Source: Sphingomonas guangdongensis (GTDB taxonomy: Bacteria > Pseudomonadota > Alphaproteobacteria > Sphingomonadales > Sphingomonadaceae). From it: a DNA stretch of 64,000 nucleotides. Position numbers and translations under genes: made by a program. Below are positions 9,387-17,607 of this stretch, piece by piece. The stretch spans positions 558,001 to 622,000 of the forward strand of contig NZ_OBMI01000003.1 of the NCBI RefSeq assembly GCF_900199185.1, read 5' to 3'. Under the pieces are notes generated by a model. It did not search any database. It saw nothing but the letters and a program-made list of their open reading frames with translations, and was not told the origin of the DNA. Position 1 is the first letter of the stretch. Each line of letters starts with the position of its first letter.

Positions 9387-10778
9387 GTGCATGATGCGTG
9401 CGTGACGCCGCCCCCTCCCCGCTGGCTCTGGCCCGTCGTCTGCCTGATCGCCGCCCTCGCCGCGGCCCTGCGCATCGCCGCGGCGCAGGGCGGGTTGTGG
9501 CTCGACGAGGCCTGGTCGGCGGTGTTCGCGCGCGACGTCGGCGCGCCCGCGGGCGTGTTCCTCCGTATCCACCACGACAACAACCACCATCTGAACACGC
9601 TGTGGTTGCAGCTGGTCGGCTTCCATGCCGCGCCGGTGCTCCAGCGCGGACTGTCGATCGCGAGCGGCGCAGCGACCGTGCTGGTCGCCGCCGCATTCGC
9701 GGCGCGGCGCGGCAGCGTGGCGGCGATCGTCACGGCCGTCCTGTTCGCGGTATCGCCGATCCTCGTCACCTACGGCAGCGAGGCACGCGGCTACGCACCC
9801 ATGGTGCTGGCGCTGCTCGGTGCGGTTCTGCTGATCGATCGCTGGCTGGCGGATCGGCGGGAGCCCCCGCTCGCGGTGGCGCTTGCCGTGCTGTTCCTGT
9901 TCGGACTGCTGGCGCAGCTGACCTTTGCCTTTTCGATCCCGGCGCTCGGCGGCTGGGTGGTGCTGCGGATCTGGCGCGAGGGTGGCCCTGCTGCCGCATT
10001 GCGCGATGCAGCCAGATTGCTGATCCTGCCGCTGCTGACCGCCGCGGCGACGCTCGCAAGCGTGCTGATCCTCCTGCCGGGTGCCGGCGGGTTCCAGATG
10101 GGCGCGTTCACGCCGTTCACGCTGACGGAGCTCGGCCATGGCTACGGTACCATGCTCGCCTACGCCTTGGGCTTGCCGCTGCCGGCCGCGGCGGTGATTG
10201 CGGCGGCCGGCGTCGCGGCGGCCGTGCTGGTGCGCGATCCCGTGATTGCGTCGCGTCGGCCCTTCTACCTGCTGGCGATCGTCGCGGCACCGCTGGCTAT
10301 GGCGACGCTTCGGCTCGGAAACACGGGGATGCCGCGCTACCACCTGCTCGCGGCCGTCGCGCTGCTGCTGCTCGGCGGTGATCTCGCGGCGATCGCGCGG
10401 TTGCGGCGTGCGCGCCTGCTCGCCATCGGCTCGCTCGCGTTCGTCACGGCAGCTTCTCTGCTCGGCGCCGTGCGGCTCGTGGCGGACCAGCGCGCCGATC
10501 CTGGCCGCGCGCTTGCCATTATGGCCGTGACCACGCCGCAGGACCTGTCGGTCGCGCTCGATCGCGAGCGGGCGTCCGCGGTGATCGAGGCTGCCGCCGC
10601 GGCTCATGGCGCACCTGTCAGGTTCGATCGCTGCGGGCGCTGGCTGTTCGTCGACCGCGACGGGACCGAGCCTTTCGCCGCGCGCCCGGTCCGCTGCGGC
10701 CGCTACTACTCGCCGGTCACGGAAGCACACCCGACCGGGCTGTCGGGTACGCACTGGCGGCTCTACCGTCGCCTGTGA
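9387..10778 (+). CDS. Membrane glycosyltransferase-like protein (GT39/ArnT superfamily type)
   Basis: 463 residues with ten or more hydrophobic helices. The N-terminal loop G-L-W-L-D-E-A-W-S after the first helix matches the conserved acidic site of polyprenyl-phosphate-dependent mannosyl/arabinosyl transferases, and the GSEARGYAP loop is also typical. It would transfer a sugar from a lipid carrier on the periplasmic side; acceptor unknown. GTG 9387 or GTG 9402 could start it. It lies between moxR and the VWA gene on the same strand. No sugar-synthesis genes are adjacent, so the pathway is not identifiable. Confidence 0.65.
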   Translation: MHDACVTPPPPRWLWPVVCLIAALAAALRIAAAQGGLWLDEAWSAVFARDVGAPAGVFLRIHHDNNHHLNTLWLQLVGFHAAPVLQRGLSIASGAATVLVAAAFAARRGSVAAIVTAVLFAVSPILVTYGSEARGYAPMVLALLGAVLLIDRWLADRREPPLAVALAVLFLFGLLAQLTFAFSIPALGGWVVLRIWREGGPAAALRDAARLLILPLLTAAATLASVLILLPGAGGFQMGAFTPFTLTELGHGYGTMLAYALGLPLPAAAVIAAAGVAAAVLVRDPVIASRRPFYLLAIVAAPLAMATLRLGNTGMPRYHLLAAVALLLLGGDLAAIARLRRARLLAIGSLAFVTAASLLGAVRLVADQRADPGRALAIMAVTTPQDLSVALDRERASAVIEAAAAAHGAPVRFDRCGRWLFVDRDGTEPFAARPVRCGRYYSPVTEAHPTGLSGTHWRLYRRL

Positions 10779-10815
10779 CGTTGCGCGCACGCGCGCGGGC
10801 AGGCATGCCGGCGCC

Positions 10816-11994
10816 ATGTTCCTCGCCTTCCTCGACGCGCTCCGCTCGGCCGGAATCCCGGCGAGCCTCAAGGAGCACCTGCTGCTGCTCGATGCGCTCG
10901 ACCAAGAAGTGATCGAGGAGACACCGGAGGCCTTCTACTATCTCGCACGCGCCACTTTCGTGAAGGATGAGGGGCTGCTCGACCGCTTCGATCAGGTGTT
11001 CGCGCGGGTGTTCCGCGGCGCGCTCGCCGGACAAGCTCTGCCCGGGGCCGAGATCCCAGACGCATGGCTACGCGCCGTCGCGCAGAAGTATCTCTCGCCA
11101 GAGGAGATGGCGCGGATCGAGTCGCTCGGCAGCTGGGACGAGATCATGGATACGCTGAAGCAGCGCCTGTCCGAGCAGCAGGGCCGACACCAGGGCGGCA
11201 ACAAGTGGATCGGCACCGGCGGCACCAGCCCGTACGGCAACGCCGGTTACAACCCCGAGGGAGTCCGCATCGGCGGCGAGAGCGTCCACAAGCGCGCGCT
11301 GAAGGTCTGGGAAGCGCGCGAGTTCCGCAATTTCGATTCCACCCGCGAACTCGGCACGCGCAACATCAAGGTGGCCTTGCGCCGCCTGCGCCGTTTCGCG
11401 CGCGAGGGCGCCGCCGACGAGCTCGACATCGCGGGCACGATCGACGGCACCGCGCGGCGAGGCTGGCTTGACGTCCGGATGCGCCCCGAACGCCACAACG
11501 CGGTCAAGCTGCTGCTGCTGCTCGACGTCGGCGGATCGATGGACCCGTTCGTGACGCTGGTGGAGGAGCTGTTCTCCGCCGCCACCACCGAGTTCAAGAA
11601 CCTGGAGTTCTTCTACTTCCACAATTGCCCGTACGAAGGGCTGTGGAAGGACAATCGCCGTCGCCATGCCGAGCGGACGCCGACCGCGGACGTCCTCCAC
11701 AAGTTCGGACACGACTACAAGCTGGTGTTCGTCGGCGACGCGGCGATGAGCCCGTACGAGATTACCCATTCCGGCGGATCGGTCGAACACATGAACGAGG
11801 AGTCGGGAGCAACCTGGCTCGGGCGACTGACGGCGACCTACCCGGCGGCGGCGTGGCTAAATCCGATGCCGGAACAGTACTGGCAACAAGGCCAGTCGAT
11901 CGGGATCATCCGCGGCTTGATGAACGATCGCATGTACCCGCTGACGCTCGCCGGGCTGGACGACGCGATGCGCGAGCTGTCGCGCAAGCGCTAG
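10816..11994 (+). CDS. VWA domain-containing protein (CoxE-like), MoxR partner
   Basis: 392 residues. The N-terminal helical part is followed by a basic linker and a VWA-type fold beginning at LLLLLDVGGSMD (near residue 235), where a MIDAS-like D-x-G-x-S is partly preserved as D-V-G-G-S. The C-terminus has WLNPMPEQYW and LDDAM. Proteins of this type are predicted to work with MoxR ATPases in metal or cofactor loading of target enzymes. ATG 10816 is used because family similarity begins there; the frame upstream of it overlaps the glycosyltransferase end. Confidence 0.88.
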   Translation: MFLAFLDALRSAGIPASLKEHLLLLDALDQEVIEETPEAFYYLARATFVKDEGLLDRFDQVFARVFRGALAGQALPGAEIPDAWLRAVAQKYLSPEEMARIESLGSWDEIMDTLKQRLSEQQGRHQGGNKWIGTGGTSPYGNAGYNPEGVRIGGESVHKRALKVWEAREFRNFDSTRELGTRNIKVALRRLRRFAREGAADELDIAGTIDGTARRGWLDVRMRPERHNAVKLLLLLDVGGSMDPFVTLVEELFSAATTEFKNLEFFYFHNCPYEGLWKDNRRRHAERTPTADVLHKFGHDYKLVFVGDAAMSPYEITHSGGSVEHMNEESGATWLGRLTATYPAAAWLNPMPEQYWQQGQSIGIIRGLMNDRMYPLTLAGLDDAMRELSRKR

Positions 11995-12000
11995 ACGAGT

Positions 12001-12294
12001 TTACAGCCGGTCGACGGCCCGCCGCAGCTTGCGCAGGGTCTCGGGATCGCCGACCGGGGCGCTCGCCGCCTCCCCCGCCATCGCCATCAGCCGCACCGCA
12101 CCGAAACTCGCCGCCAGCCCCTTCAGCCGCAGCGCCGCGTCCTTCCAGGTCGCGGCATCCTCCGTCCGGGTCAGCGTCTGCAGTCCGGCCTTGGCGCTCT
12201 CGAGAAAGGCGAGGCGCAGCTCGGCGATCAGCACGGGTTCGTCGCCCACCGCCGCCGCCAGGGTCGCATCGATTGCACCGGGATCATAAGCCAT
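12001..12294 (-). CDS. Hpt-domain-like protein lacking the phospho-accepting His
   Basis: 97 residues, all helical. The core AALRLKGLAASFGAVRLM aligns with the histidine phosphotransfer box (normally H-x-L-K-G-x-x-x-x-x-G), but Leu replaces the phosphorylated His. It therefore probably cannot relay phosphate and may bind or titrate a receiver or kinase instead. It sits between the VWA gene (converging, 6 bases from its stop) and a divergent coiled-coil protein, about 2.8 kb from a CckA-type kinase. Assignment rests on the box pattern and size. Confidence 0.7.
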   Translation of the reverse strand: MAYDPGAIDATLAAAVGDEPVLIAELRLAFLESAKAGLQTLTRTEDAATWKDAALRLKGLAASFGAVRLMAMAGEAASAPVGDPETLRKLRRAVDRL

Positions 12295-12379
12295 GACCTG
12301 TGGGTACCGGCGACGTACTTACCAACAGGTTGCGGCGAGCCGCTCTATCGTTGCCGGCCAAACGTGGTACTGTCCCGAA

Positions 12380-14659
12380 ATGAACGGGGGTTCGCGCATT
12401 CACGGCTTGCGTCCGGCATCGGACGCCGAAAGCGACATCGATTCGGGGCCGATCGCCATCGACCCGGTAATGGAGGAGGCCGTCTTCGTCTATGACGAGC
12501 CGACGCCGCGCTTCGGCTGGCTGATCCCGACCGTCGGCGTGGTCGCCTCGCTGGCTTGGATCGCGACCATGCTGTGGTTTGCGCGAAACGCCTTTCCGCT
12601 GCCGCCGGTCGCCTTTGTCCAGTTCGCCGCGGCGCTGTGCGTCGTGCCGACGCTGGTCACCGTGCTGTGCCTGCTCGCGCTCAGGACCAGCCGGGCGGAG
12701 GCGCGGCGCTTCGGCGCGACGGCGCGCGCGATGCGGGCGGAGGCGGCGGCGCTGGAGCAGACGGTGCAGCTGCTCGGCCAGCGGATCGAGGCCAATCGCC
12801 GCGCGCTGTCCGAACAGGCGCAGTCGCTGGTTGCGATCGGCGAGGCGGCCTCCGATCGCCTCCGCGCCGCGACCGGCGAGCTCTCGGCGGAGGCGCGCGT
12901 GCTCGACACCGTTGCCGCTTCGCTGGTCCGCTCCGCCGAGCAGACCGAGGCGAGCCTCGTCACCGTCTTCGACGCGCTCCCCAAGGCGCAAGCGGATACC
13001 GCCGCGCTAACCAGCGGCCTAACCTCACTCGGCCTGGCGGCGGGCGAGCGCGCGGCCGAGCTCAATGCGGCGCTCGCCGGGCTGGCGGAGCGCGGGCGGG
13101 TGGCGGACGAGGTTGCGGGTACGGCGGCTGCCAAGCTCGGCGCGCACATCGCGCGGATGGAGAGCTCCAGCGACAATGCCGCCCACCGGCTGGAAGCGGC
13201 GGCCGCGGAGATGTCGAGCGCGATAGACGGTGTGCTCGACCGCGCGGCGCAGGCGGTCGATGAGTCGCGAAAGGGGATCGCCGCACAGGGCGAGGCGATG
13301 CTTGCCATGCTGTCGGCGAGCCAGGCCGCGCTCGAGAAGTCAGGCCGTGACGGTGCGGAGGCGCTGGGCGAGCGACTGGTCGCCGTCGAGGGTGCAATCG
13401 AGCGCATCGCGTTTCGGCTGAACGACGAGCAGGGCCGCACCGATACGCTGTTCGAGACGCTGGCAGTCGGGGTCGAGGGCGCATCGGACCAGCTCGACCG
13501 GCTCCACACGGAGGGCGTCGCCAAGAGCCAGGCGCTCGCCGCCGCGATCAGCGCCCTCACCTCCTCCGCCGAGGCGATGACGGAAACGATGCGGGTCGGC
13601 GACGGCACGGCGCGGACGCTGATCGGTACGGCCGAGAACCTGCTGCTCGCGCTCGACAGCTCGGCGCGCGAGATCGACGAGACGCTCCCCGACGCGCTGC
13701 TGCGGCTCGATGCGCGGATCGCGGAGAGCCGGCGCCTGGTCGGCACTGCGAAACCCGAGCTGCTGTCGCTCGTGACCGCGGCGGAGAGCACCCATGTCGC
13801 GGTGGAGGCAGTCGCCAGCCTGGTCACGGCCGAGCGCGAGAAGCTCGCCGACATCACCCAGACTCTGACGGAAGCGCTGGACGTCGGGCAGGACAAGGCG
13901 GCGACGATGGACGCGGTGGTCGGCGACGCGATCGCCAAGACCCGCCGCTTCGCCGAAGATGCAGCGCCGCAGCTGGTCGAGGCCCTGACCCGTATCCGCG
14001 AGACCGCGGAGCGGGCCGCGAACGGCGCGCGTGCCGTGCTAGTCGACGTCATTCCGGACGCCGCCGCGTCGATTGAGGCGGCAAGCACCGATGCCGTCCG
14101 CCGCGCCTTCGCCCGCGCGCTGCCGCAGCCCTTGCACGAACTCGCCGGCGCCTCGGAAGAGGCGGTCACCGCCGCGACCCGCGCGTCCGAGCGCCTGGCG
14201 CACCAGCTGATGACGATCGCCGAGTCGACCGCCGCGATCGAGCAGCGCCTCGACGCCGAGCGGGCCGAGCGGGAAGCGAGCAACCAGGACAATTTCGCGC
14301 GGCGCGTTTCGCTCCTGATCGAGGCGCTCAACTCGGCCTCGATCGACATCAGCAAGACCTTCTCGCACGAGGTCACCGACAGCGCCTGGTCGGCCTACCT
14401 GAAGGGGGACCGGGGCGTCTTCACCCGCCGCGCAGTGCGCCTGCTCGACACCGCACAGGCGCGCGAGATCGCCCGGCTACACGAGGAGGACCCGACCTTC
14501 CGCGAGCATGTCAATCGCTACATCCACGATTTTGAAGCGATGCTGCGCCAGATCTTGGCGCTCCGCGATGGCTCACCGCTCGGCGTCACGCTTCTATCTT
14601 CGGACATGGGCAAGCTCTATGTGGCGCTCGCCCAGGCGATCGAGCGGCTGCGGACCTGA
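12380..14659 (+). CDS. Large membrane coiled-coil protein, possibly a polarity factor
   Basis: 759 residues. After an acidic N-terminal tail there are two hydrophobic helices (about residues 45-68 and 75-98), then roughly 620 residues of Ala/Glu/Arg-rich heptad-like helix, ending in a more globular segment (DSAWSAYLKGDRG and onward). It resembles methyl-accepting or TipN-like polarity proteins only in architecture; no methyl-accepting hairpin is visible. ATG 12380 is preferred over the open frame from 12293, which would overlap the divergent Hpt-like gene. Function unknown. Confidence 0.75.
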   Translation: MNGGSRIHGLRPASDAESDIDSGPIAIDPVMEEAVFVYDEPTPRFGWLIPTVGVVASLAWIATMLWFARNAFPLPPVAFVQFAAALCVVPTLVTVLCLLALRTSRAEARRFGATARAMRAEAAALEQTVQLLGQRIEANRRALSEQAQSLVAIGEAASDRLRAATGELSAEARVLDTVAASLVRSAEQTEASLVTVFDALPKAQADTAALTSGLTSLGLAAGERAAELNAALAGLAERGRVADEVAGTAAAKLGAHIARMESSSDNAAHRLEAAAAEMSSAIDGVLDRAAQAVDESRKGIAAQGEAMLAMLSASQAALEKSGRDGAEALGERLVAVEGAIERIAFRLNDEQGRTDTLFETLAVGVEGASDQLDRLHTEGVAKSQALAAAISALTSSAEAMTETMRVGDGTARTLIGTAENLLLALDSSAREIDETLPDALLRLDARIAESRRLVGTAKPELLSLVTAAESTHVAVEAVASLVTAEREKLADITQTLTEALDVGQDKAATMDAVVGDAIAKTRRFAEDAAPQLVEALTRIRETAERAANGARAVLVDVIPDAAASIEAASTDAVRRAFARALPQPLHELAGASEEAVTAATRASERLAHQLMTIAESTAAIEQRLDAERAEREASNQDNFARRVSLLIEALNSASIDISKTFSHEVTDSAWSAYLKGDRGVFTRRAVRLLDTAQAREIARLHEEDPTFREHVNRYIHDFEAMLRQILALRDGSPLGVTLLSSDMGKLYVALAQAIERLRT

Positions 14660-14687
14660 CCGCGGCGGCGCCGAAGCGCCGTCAGGT

Positions 14688-15044
14688 TCAGCCCTGGAGC
14701 TTGCTCAGCGCCTTCTCGACACCGTCCATCGTGAACGGCTTGGGCAGGAGCGGTCGATCACGGTGATCGTCGGCGACCGTGTCGCCGGACCCGCCGGTCG
14801 CGAGCAGGAACGGAATGTCGGCGGCCGCCAACGCATCGGCGATCGGCCAGCTCTGCTCCCCACCGCGCAGGTTGACGTCCAGGATCGCGGCGTCAATGCC
14901 GCCCTCCCCGACCAGCCGCAGCGCATCGGCGACGCTGTCGGCGGTACCGGCGACCTGCTTGTCGAGCGCGTCGAGGAAATCCTCTAGCATCATGGCGATC
15001 AGGGGCTCGTCCTCGACGATGAGGATGCGCTCGGGAAAGGACAT
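14688..15044 (-). CDS. Single-domain response regulator receiver protein
   Basis: 118 residues forming one receiver domain and nothing else: the acidic pair after ILIVEDEP, the phospho-acceptor Asp in AAILDVNL (near residue 54), a Thr in FLLATGG, and the Lys in LLPKPF. With no output domain it may act as a phosphate sink or bind a partner, as CpdR and similar proteins do in Alphaproteobacteria. It is immediately downstream (39 bases) of the CckA-type kinase on the same strand and may be cotranscribed. Confidence 0.88.
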   Translation of the reverse strand: MSFPERILIVEDEPLIAMMLEDFLDALDKQVAGTADSVADALRLVGEGGIDAAILDVNLRGGEQSWPIADALAAADIPFLLATGGSGDTVADDHRDRPLLPKPFTMDGVEKALSKLQG

Positions 15045-15083
15045 GGGTTCGCCCTTTAGGCGATCAGCTTGAGCTACGCCAAC

Positions 15084-17471
15084 TCATTTCGTGCCGAGAA
15101 CATCACGCGCCGCTTCGGCAAGTTGCTGCACGGAAAAGGGTTTCGGCAGGAAAGCGACGTTGTCGAGATCGATCGAGCGGCGCAGCTGCTCCTCGGCGTA
15201 GCCCGACATGAACAGGACCGGCAGGTCCGGGAAGCGCTTGCGTACCTCTCGCACCATGGTCGGGCCGTCCATCGTCGGCATGACCACGTCGGAAATCAGC
15301 AGGTCCGGCGCCGCCGCGCCGCTCATCAGCTCGAGCGCCGCCTCGCCATTCTCGGCGGTCAGCACGGTGTATCCCTGCCGGCTGAGCGCCCGCTCGGCCA
15401 CCGCGCGGACCATGTCCTCGTCCTCCACCAGCAGAACGGTGCCCGTGCCCCAGGTGTCGCCCTGGCGCGCGCGCACCGGTGCCAGCGCCGGTGGTGCGAT
15501 CCCGCCCGCGTGCACGGGCAGGTAGATGGTGAAGGCGGCGCCTGATCCGTGAAGGTTCTCGGCAAAGATGTAGCCGCCCGACTGCTTGATGATTCCATAT
15601 ACGGTCGAGAGGCCGAGCCCCGTGCCCTTGCCGACCTCCTTGGTGGTGAAGAACGGTTCGAAGATCTTCGGCAGCACGTCGGCCGGAATGCCGGTGCCGG
15701 TGTCGGAGACGCGAAGCGCCGTATAGTCGCCGACCGGCAGCACGTCGTCGTCCATCGCGCGGACCTGCGCGGCGCTCACCGCCTTTGTCTCGATGGTGAG
15801 CGTGCCGCCGCCGTTCGGATTGACGCTCAGCATTGCGTCACGGGCATTGACCGCCAGGTTGACGACGACCTGCTCGAGCTGCCCGGGATCCGCCCGCACC
15901 GCACCCAAATTGCGGCCGTGCTGGACGACCAGGCTCACCGTTTCGCCCAGCAGTCGTTTCAGCAGGTTCGACACCTCGGAGATGACGTCGGGCAGCTGCA
16001 GGACCTGCGGGCGGAGCGTCTGCTGGCGCGAGAAAGCGAGTAATTGCCGGGTCAGCCCCGCGGCACGGTTCGAGTTGGTCTTGATCTGCTGGATATCGTC
16101 ATAGTCGCTGTCACCCGGTGTGTGACGCATCAGCATGAGGTCGCAGTGGCCGATGATCGCGGTCAGGATATTGTTGAAGTCGTGCGCGACGCCGCCGGCG
16201 AGCTGGCCGACCGCCTGCATCTTGGTCGCCTGCGCGACCTGCCGCTTCAGCTTGCCCTCTTCCGAGCTGTCCTTGACGCTCATCAGCACGGCGGCGTCGC
16301 CGAGCCCGCGTGCGCCGGTCAGGCGGATCTGGACCGGCTCCTCCGCGCGTGCGGCGAAGCGGACGGTCAGCTGAGTGGTGAAGCCGCCGCCGCCTGCGAA
16401 GCGGCGGATCGCATCGGCGAGCGCGCCCTTGTCCTCACGCACCACCAGATCGCCGGGATAGAGCGGCGGCGATCCAGCCTCTACCCCGGCTGCGGTCGTG
16501 AAGGCATCGTTCATGTGCACGAACCGTCCGTCGCGGTCGACCAGCGCGAGCGGCGCCGGGAGCAGCGCGACCAGCGAGCGGACGTGGCTCGCGGCGCTGG
16601 AGCCGATCGCGGGCATGGCGATGGTCGGCTCGTCGTCGAGCAGCGCGACCAGGATCGGCGCTTCCTCCTCTTCGACAAAGGGCACCTGGAGCAGGCGCAG
16701 CGGATTGCCGGACAGCCCCTCCCGCTCGAACCGGACGACCCCCGCGCTGTCGGTTATCAGAAATCGGGCGAAATCGCGGCCCTCGATCGCGGCATCCTCC
16801 TGCCCCATGGCGCGCGCCCGGAACACGCGGTTGGCGGCCTTGACGCGCCCGTCGGCGGTCAGCAGCGCGGTCATGATCCCAGCACCACCCAGCCGATCGC
16901 CCTGCGCGCCCGCGACGAGCGCCGCGACCTTGGTCGTGGCGACGCCGGTGTCCTCCGCCTTGAAGCGCCAGAGCAGCAGGTCGTCGCCGATCCGGGTGAC
17001 GCTGGCATCGACCGCCATGCCGCGCACGGTGAGGTCGCAGCGTGCCGCGCCGTCGCGCCAGGCGGCGCGCCCGGTCATGCCGAGCCGTGCGGCCTCCGTC
17101 TCGCCGATGTCGATGTTGGGCGGTGTCGGAAAACCGCCGAACAGTGCCTCGTACCGGTCGTTGGCGCACGCGATCCGGCCGCCGCGATCGGTGATCGCGA
17201 GCGCATCGGCGCTGGCCAGCGCGACCGCGTGCGCCACGCTCCAGTCCGGCTCCGCCGAGATGGGGATCCGGGTCGGAAGCAGTCGCCGCGCGGCGACGAT
17301 GCCGCCGAGCAGCACCAGCGCGGCGGCCGCGAACCCAGCGGCAATTGCTGTGTCACCGACCTGCCAGAGGATCAGCACCGCCGCCGCCACGCCCGCGCCC
17401 GCCGCTATCGCGGCGGGATGCCGGGCGAGCCGGAGAAGACGGTCGTCGGCGGGTTGGGGAAGCGTGGCCAT
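15084..17471 (-). CDS. cckA: Hybrid sensor histidine kinase, CckA-type
   Basis: 795 residues. Two N-terminal membrane helices are followed by PAS-like regions, a HisKA domain with the H-box [17 protein letters not shown] (phospho-acceptor His, near residue 430), an HATPase domain with N, G1 and G2 boxes ([28 protein letters not shown]), and a C-terminal receiver with the Asp in [10 protein letters not shown]. This is the layout of CckA, which through ChpT controls CtrA and cell-cycle progression in Alphaproteobacteria. The start is ATG 17471; an upstream GTG frame exists but precedes no recognisable sequence. Name assigned by architecture. Confidence 0.85.
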   Translation of the reverse strand: MATLPQPADDRLLRLARHPAAIAAGAGVAAAVLILWQVGDTAIAAGFAAAALVLLGGIVAARRLLPTRIPISAEPDWSVAHAVALASADALAITDRGGRIACANDRYEALFGGFPTPPNIDIGETEAARLGMTGRAAWRDGAARCDLTVRGMAVDASVTRIGDDLLLWRFKAEDTGVATTKVAALVAGAQGDRLGGAGIMTALLTADGRVKAANRVFRARAMGQEDAAIEGRDFARFLITDSAGVVRFEREGLSGNPLRLLQVPFVEEEEAPILVALLDDEPTIAMPAIGSSAASHVRSLVALLPAPLALVDRDGRFVHMNDAFTTAAGVEAGSPPLYPGDLVVREDKGALADAIRRFAGGGGFTTQLTVRFAARAEEPVQIRLTGARGLGDAAVLMSVKDSSEEGKLKRQVAQATKMQAVGQLAGGVAHDFNNILTAIIGHCDLMLMRHTPGDSDYDDIQQIKTNSNRAAGLTRQLLAFSRQQTLRPQVLQLPDVISEVSNLLKRLLGETVSLVVQHGRNLGAVRADPGQLEQVVVNLAVNARDAMLSVNPNGGGTLTIETKAVSAAQVRAMDDDVLPVGDYTALRVSDTGTGIPADVLPKIFEPFFTTKEVGKGTGLGLSTVYGIIKQSGGYIFAENLHGSGAAFTIYLPVHAGGIAPPALAPVRARQGDTWGTGTVLLVEDEDMVRAVAERALSRQGYTVLTAENGEAALELMSGAAAPDLLISDVVMPTMDGPTMVREVRKRFPDLPVLFMSGYAEEQLRRSIDLDNVAFLPKPFSVQQLAEAARDVLGTK

Positions 17472-17523
17472 GTGACGCCATGATCGCCTGCGCCCGCGGG
17501 CGTCAAGCGGATCACGCGTCATA

Positions 17524-17591
17524 CCAGCGGAAGCTGGGATCGTTCGCGATCAGCGTGCGTCCGATACCCAAACGATCCCAGCGTTCGCTGG
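17524..17591. repeat. Large inverted repeat between cckA and M13 peptidase genes
   Basis: Two 21-base arms (17524-17544 and 17571-17591) are near-perfect reverse complements (ccagcg..gggatcgtt against aacgatccc..cgctgg) around a 26-base loop. It is flanked by GTGAC-type ends. It looks like a dispersed intergenic palindrome of sphingomonads and could fold in RNA as well. Confidence 0.6.
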
Positions 17592-17607
17592 AGTGACGGA
17601 CACCGAT

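Noticed and set aside
12490..14376. 628-residue minus-strand open frame opposite the coiled-coil gene
   Set aside because: Ser/Ala-rich antisense shadow of a GC-rich gene; no domain or ribosome site.
16044..17483. Long plus-strand open frame opposite the kinase gene
   Set aside because: Arg/Gly/Ala-rich antisense shadow without motifs; the kinase domains on the other strand are unambiguous.
17524..17591. Inverted repeat considered as an attachment or IS end
   Set aside because: No transposase, no flanking duplication and no change in gene content around it; a dispersed intergenic palindrome fits better.
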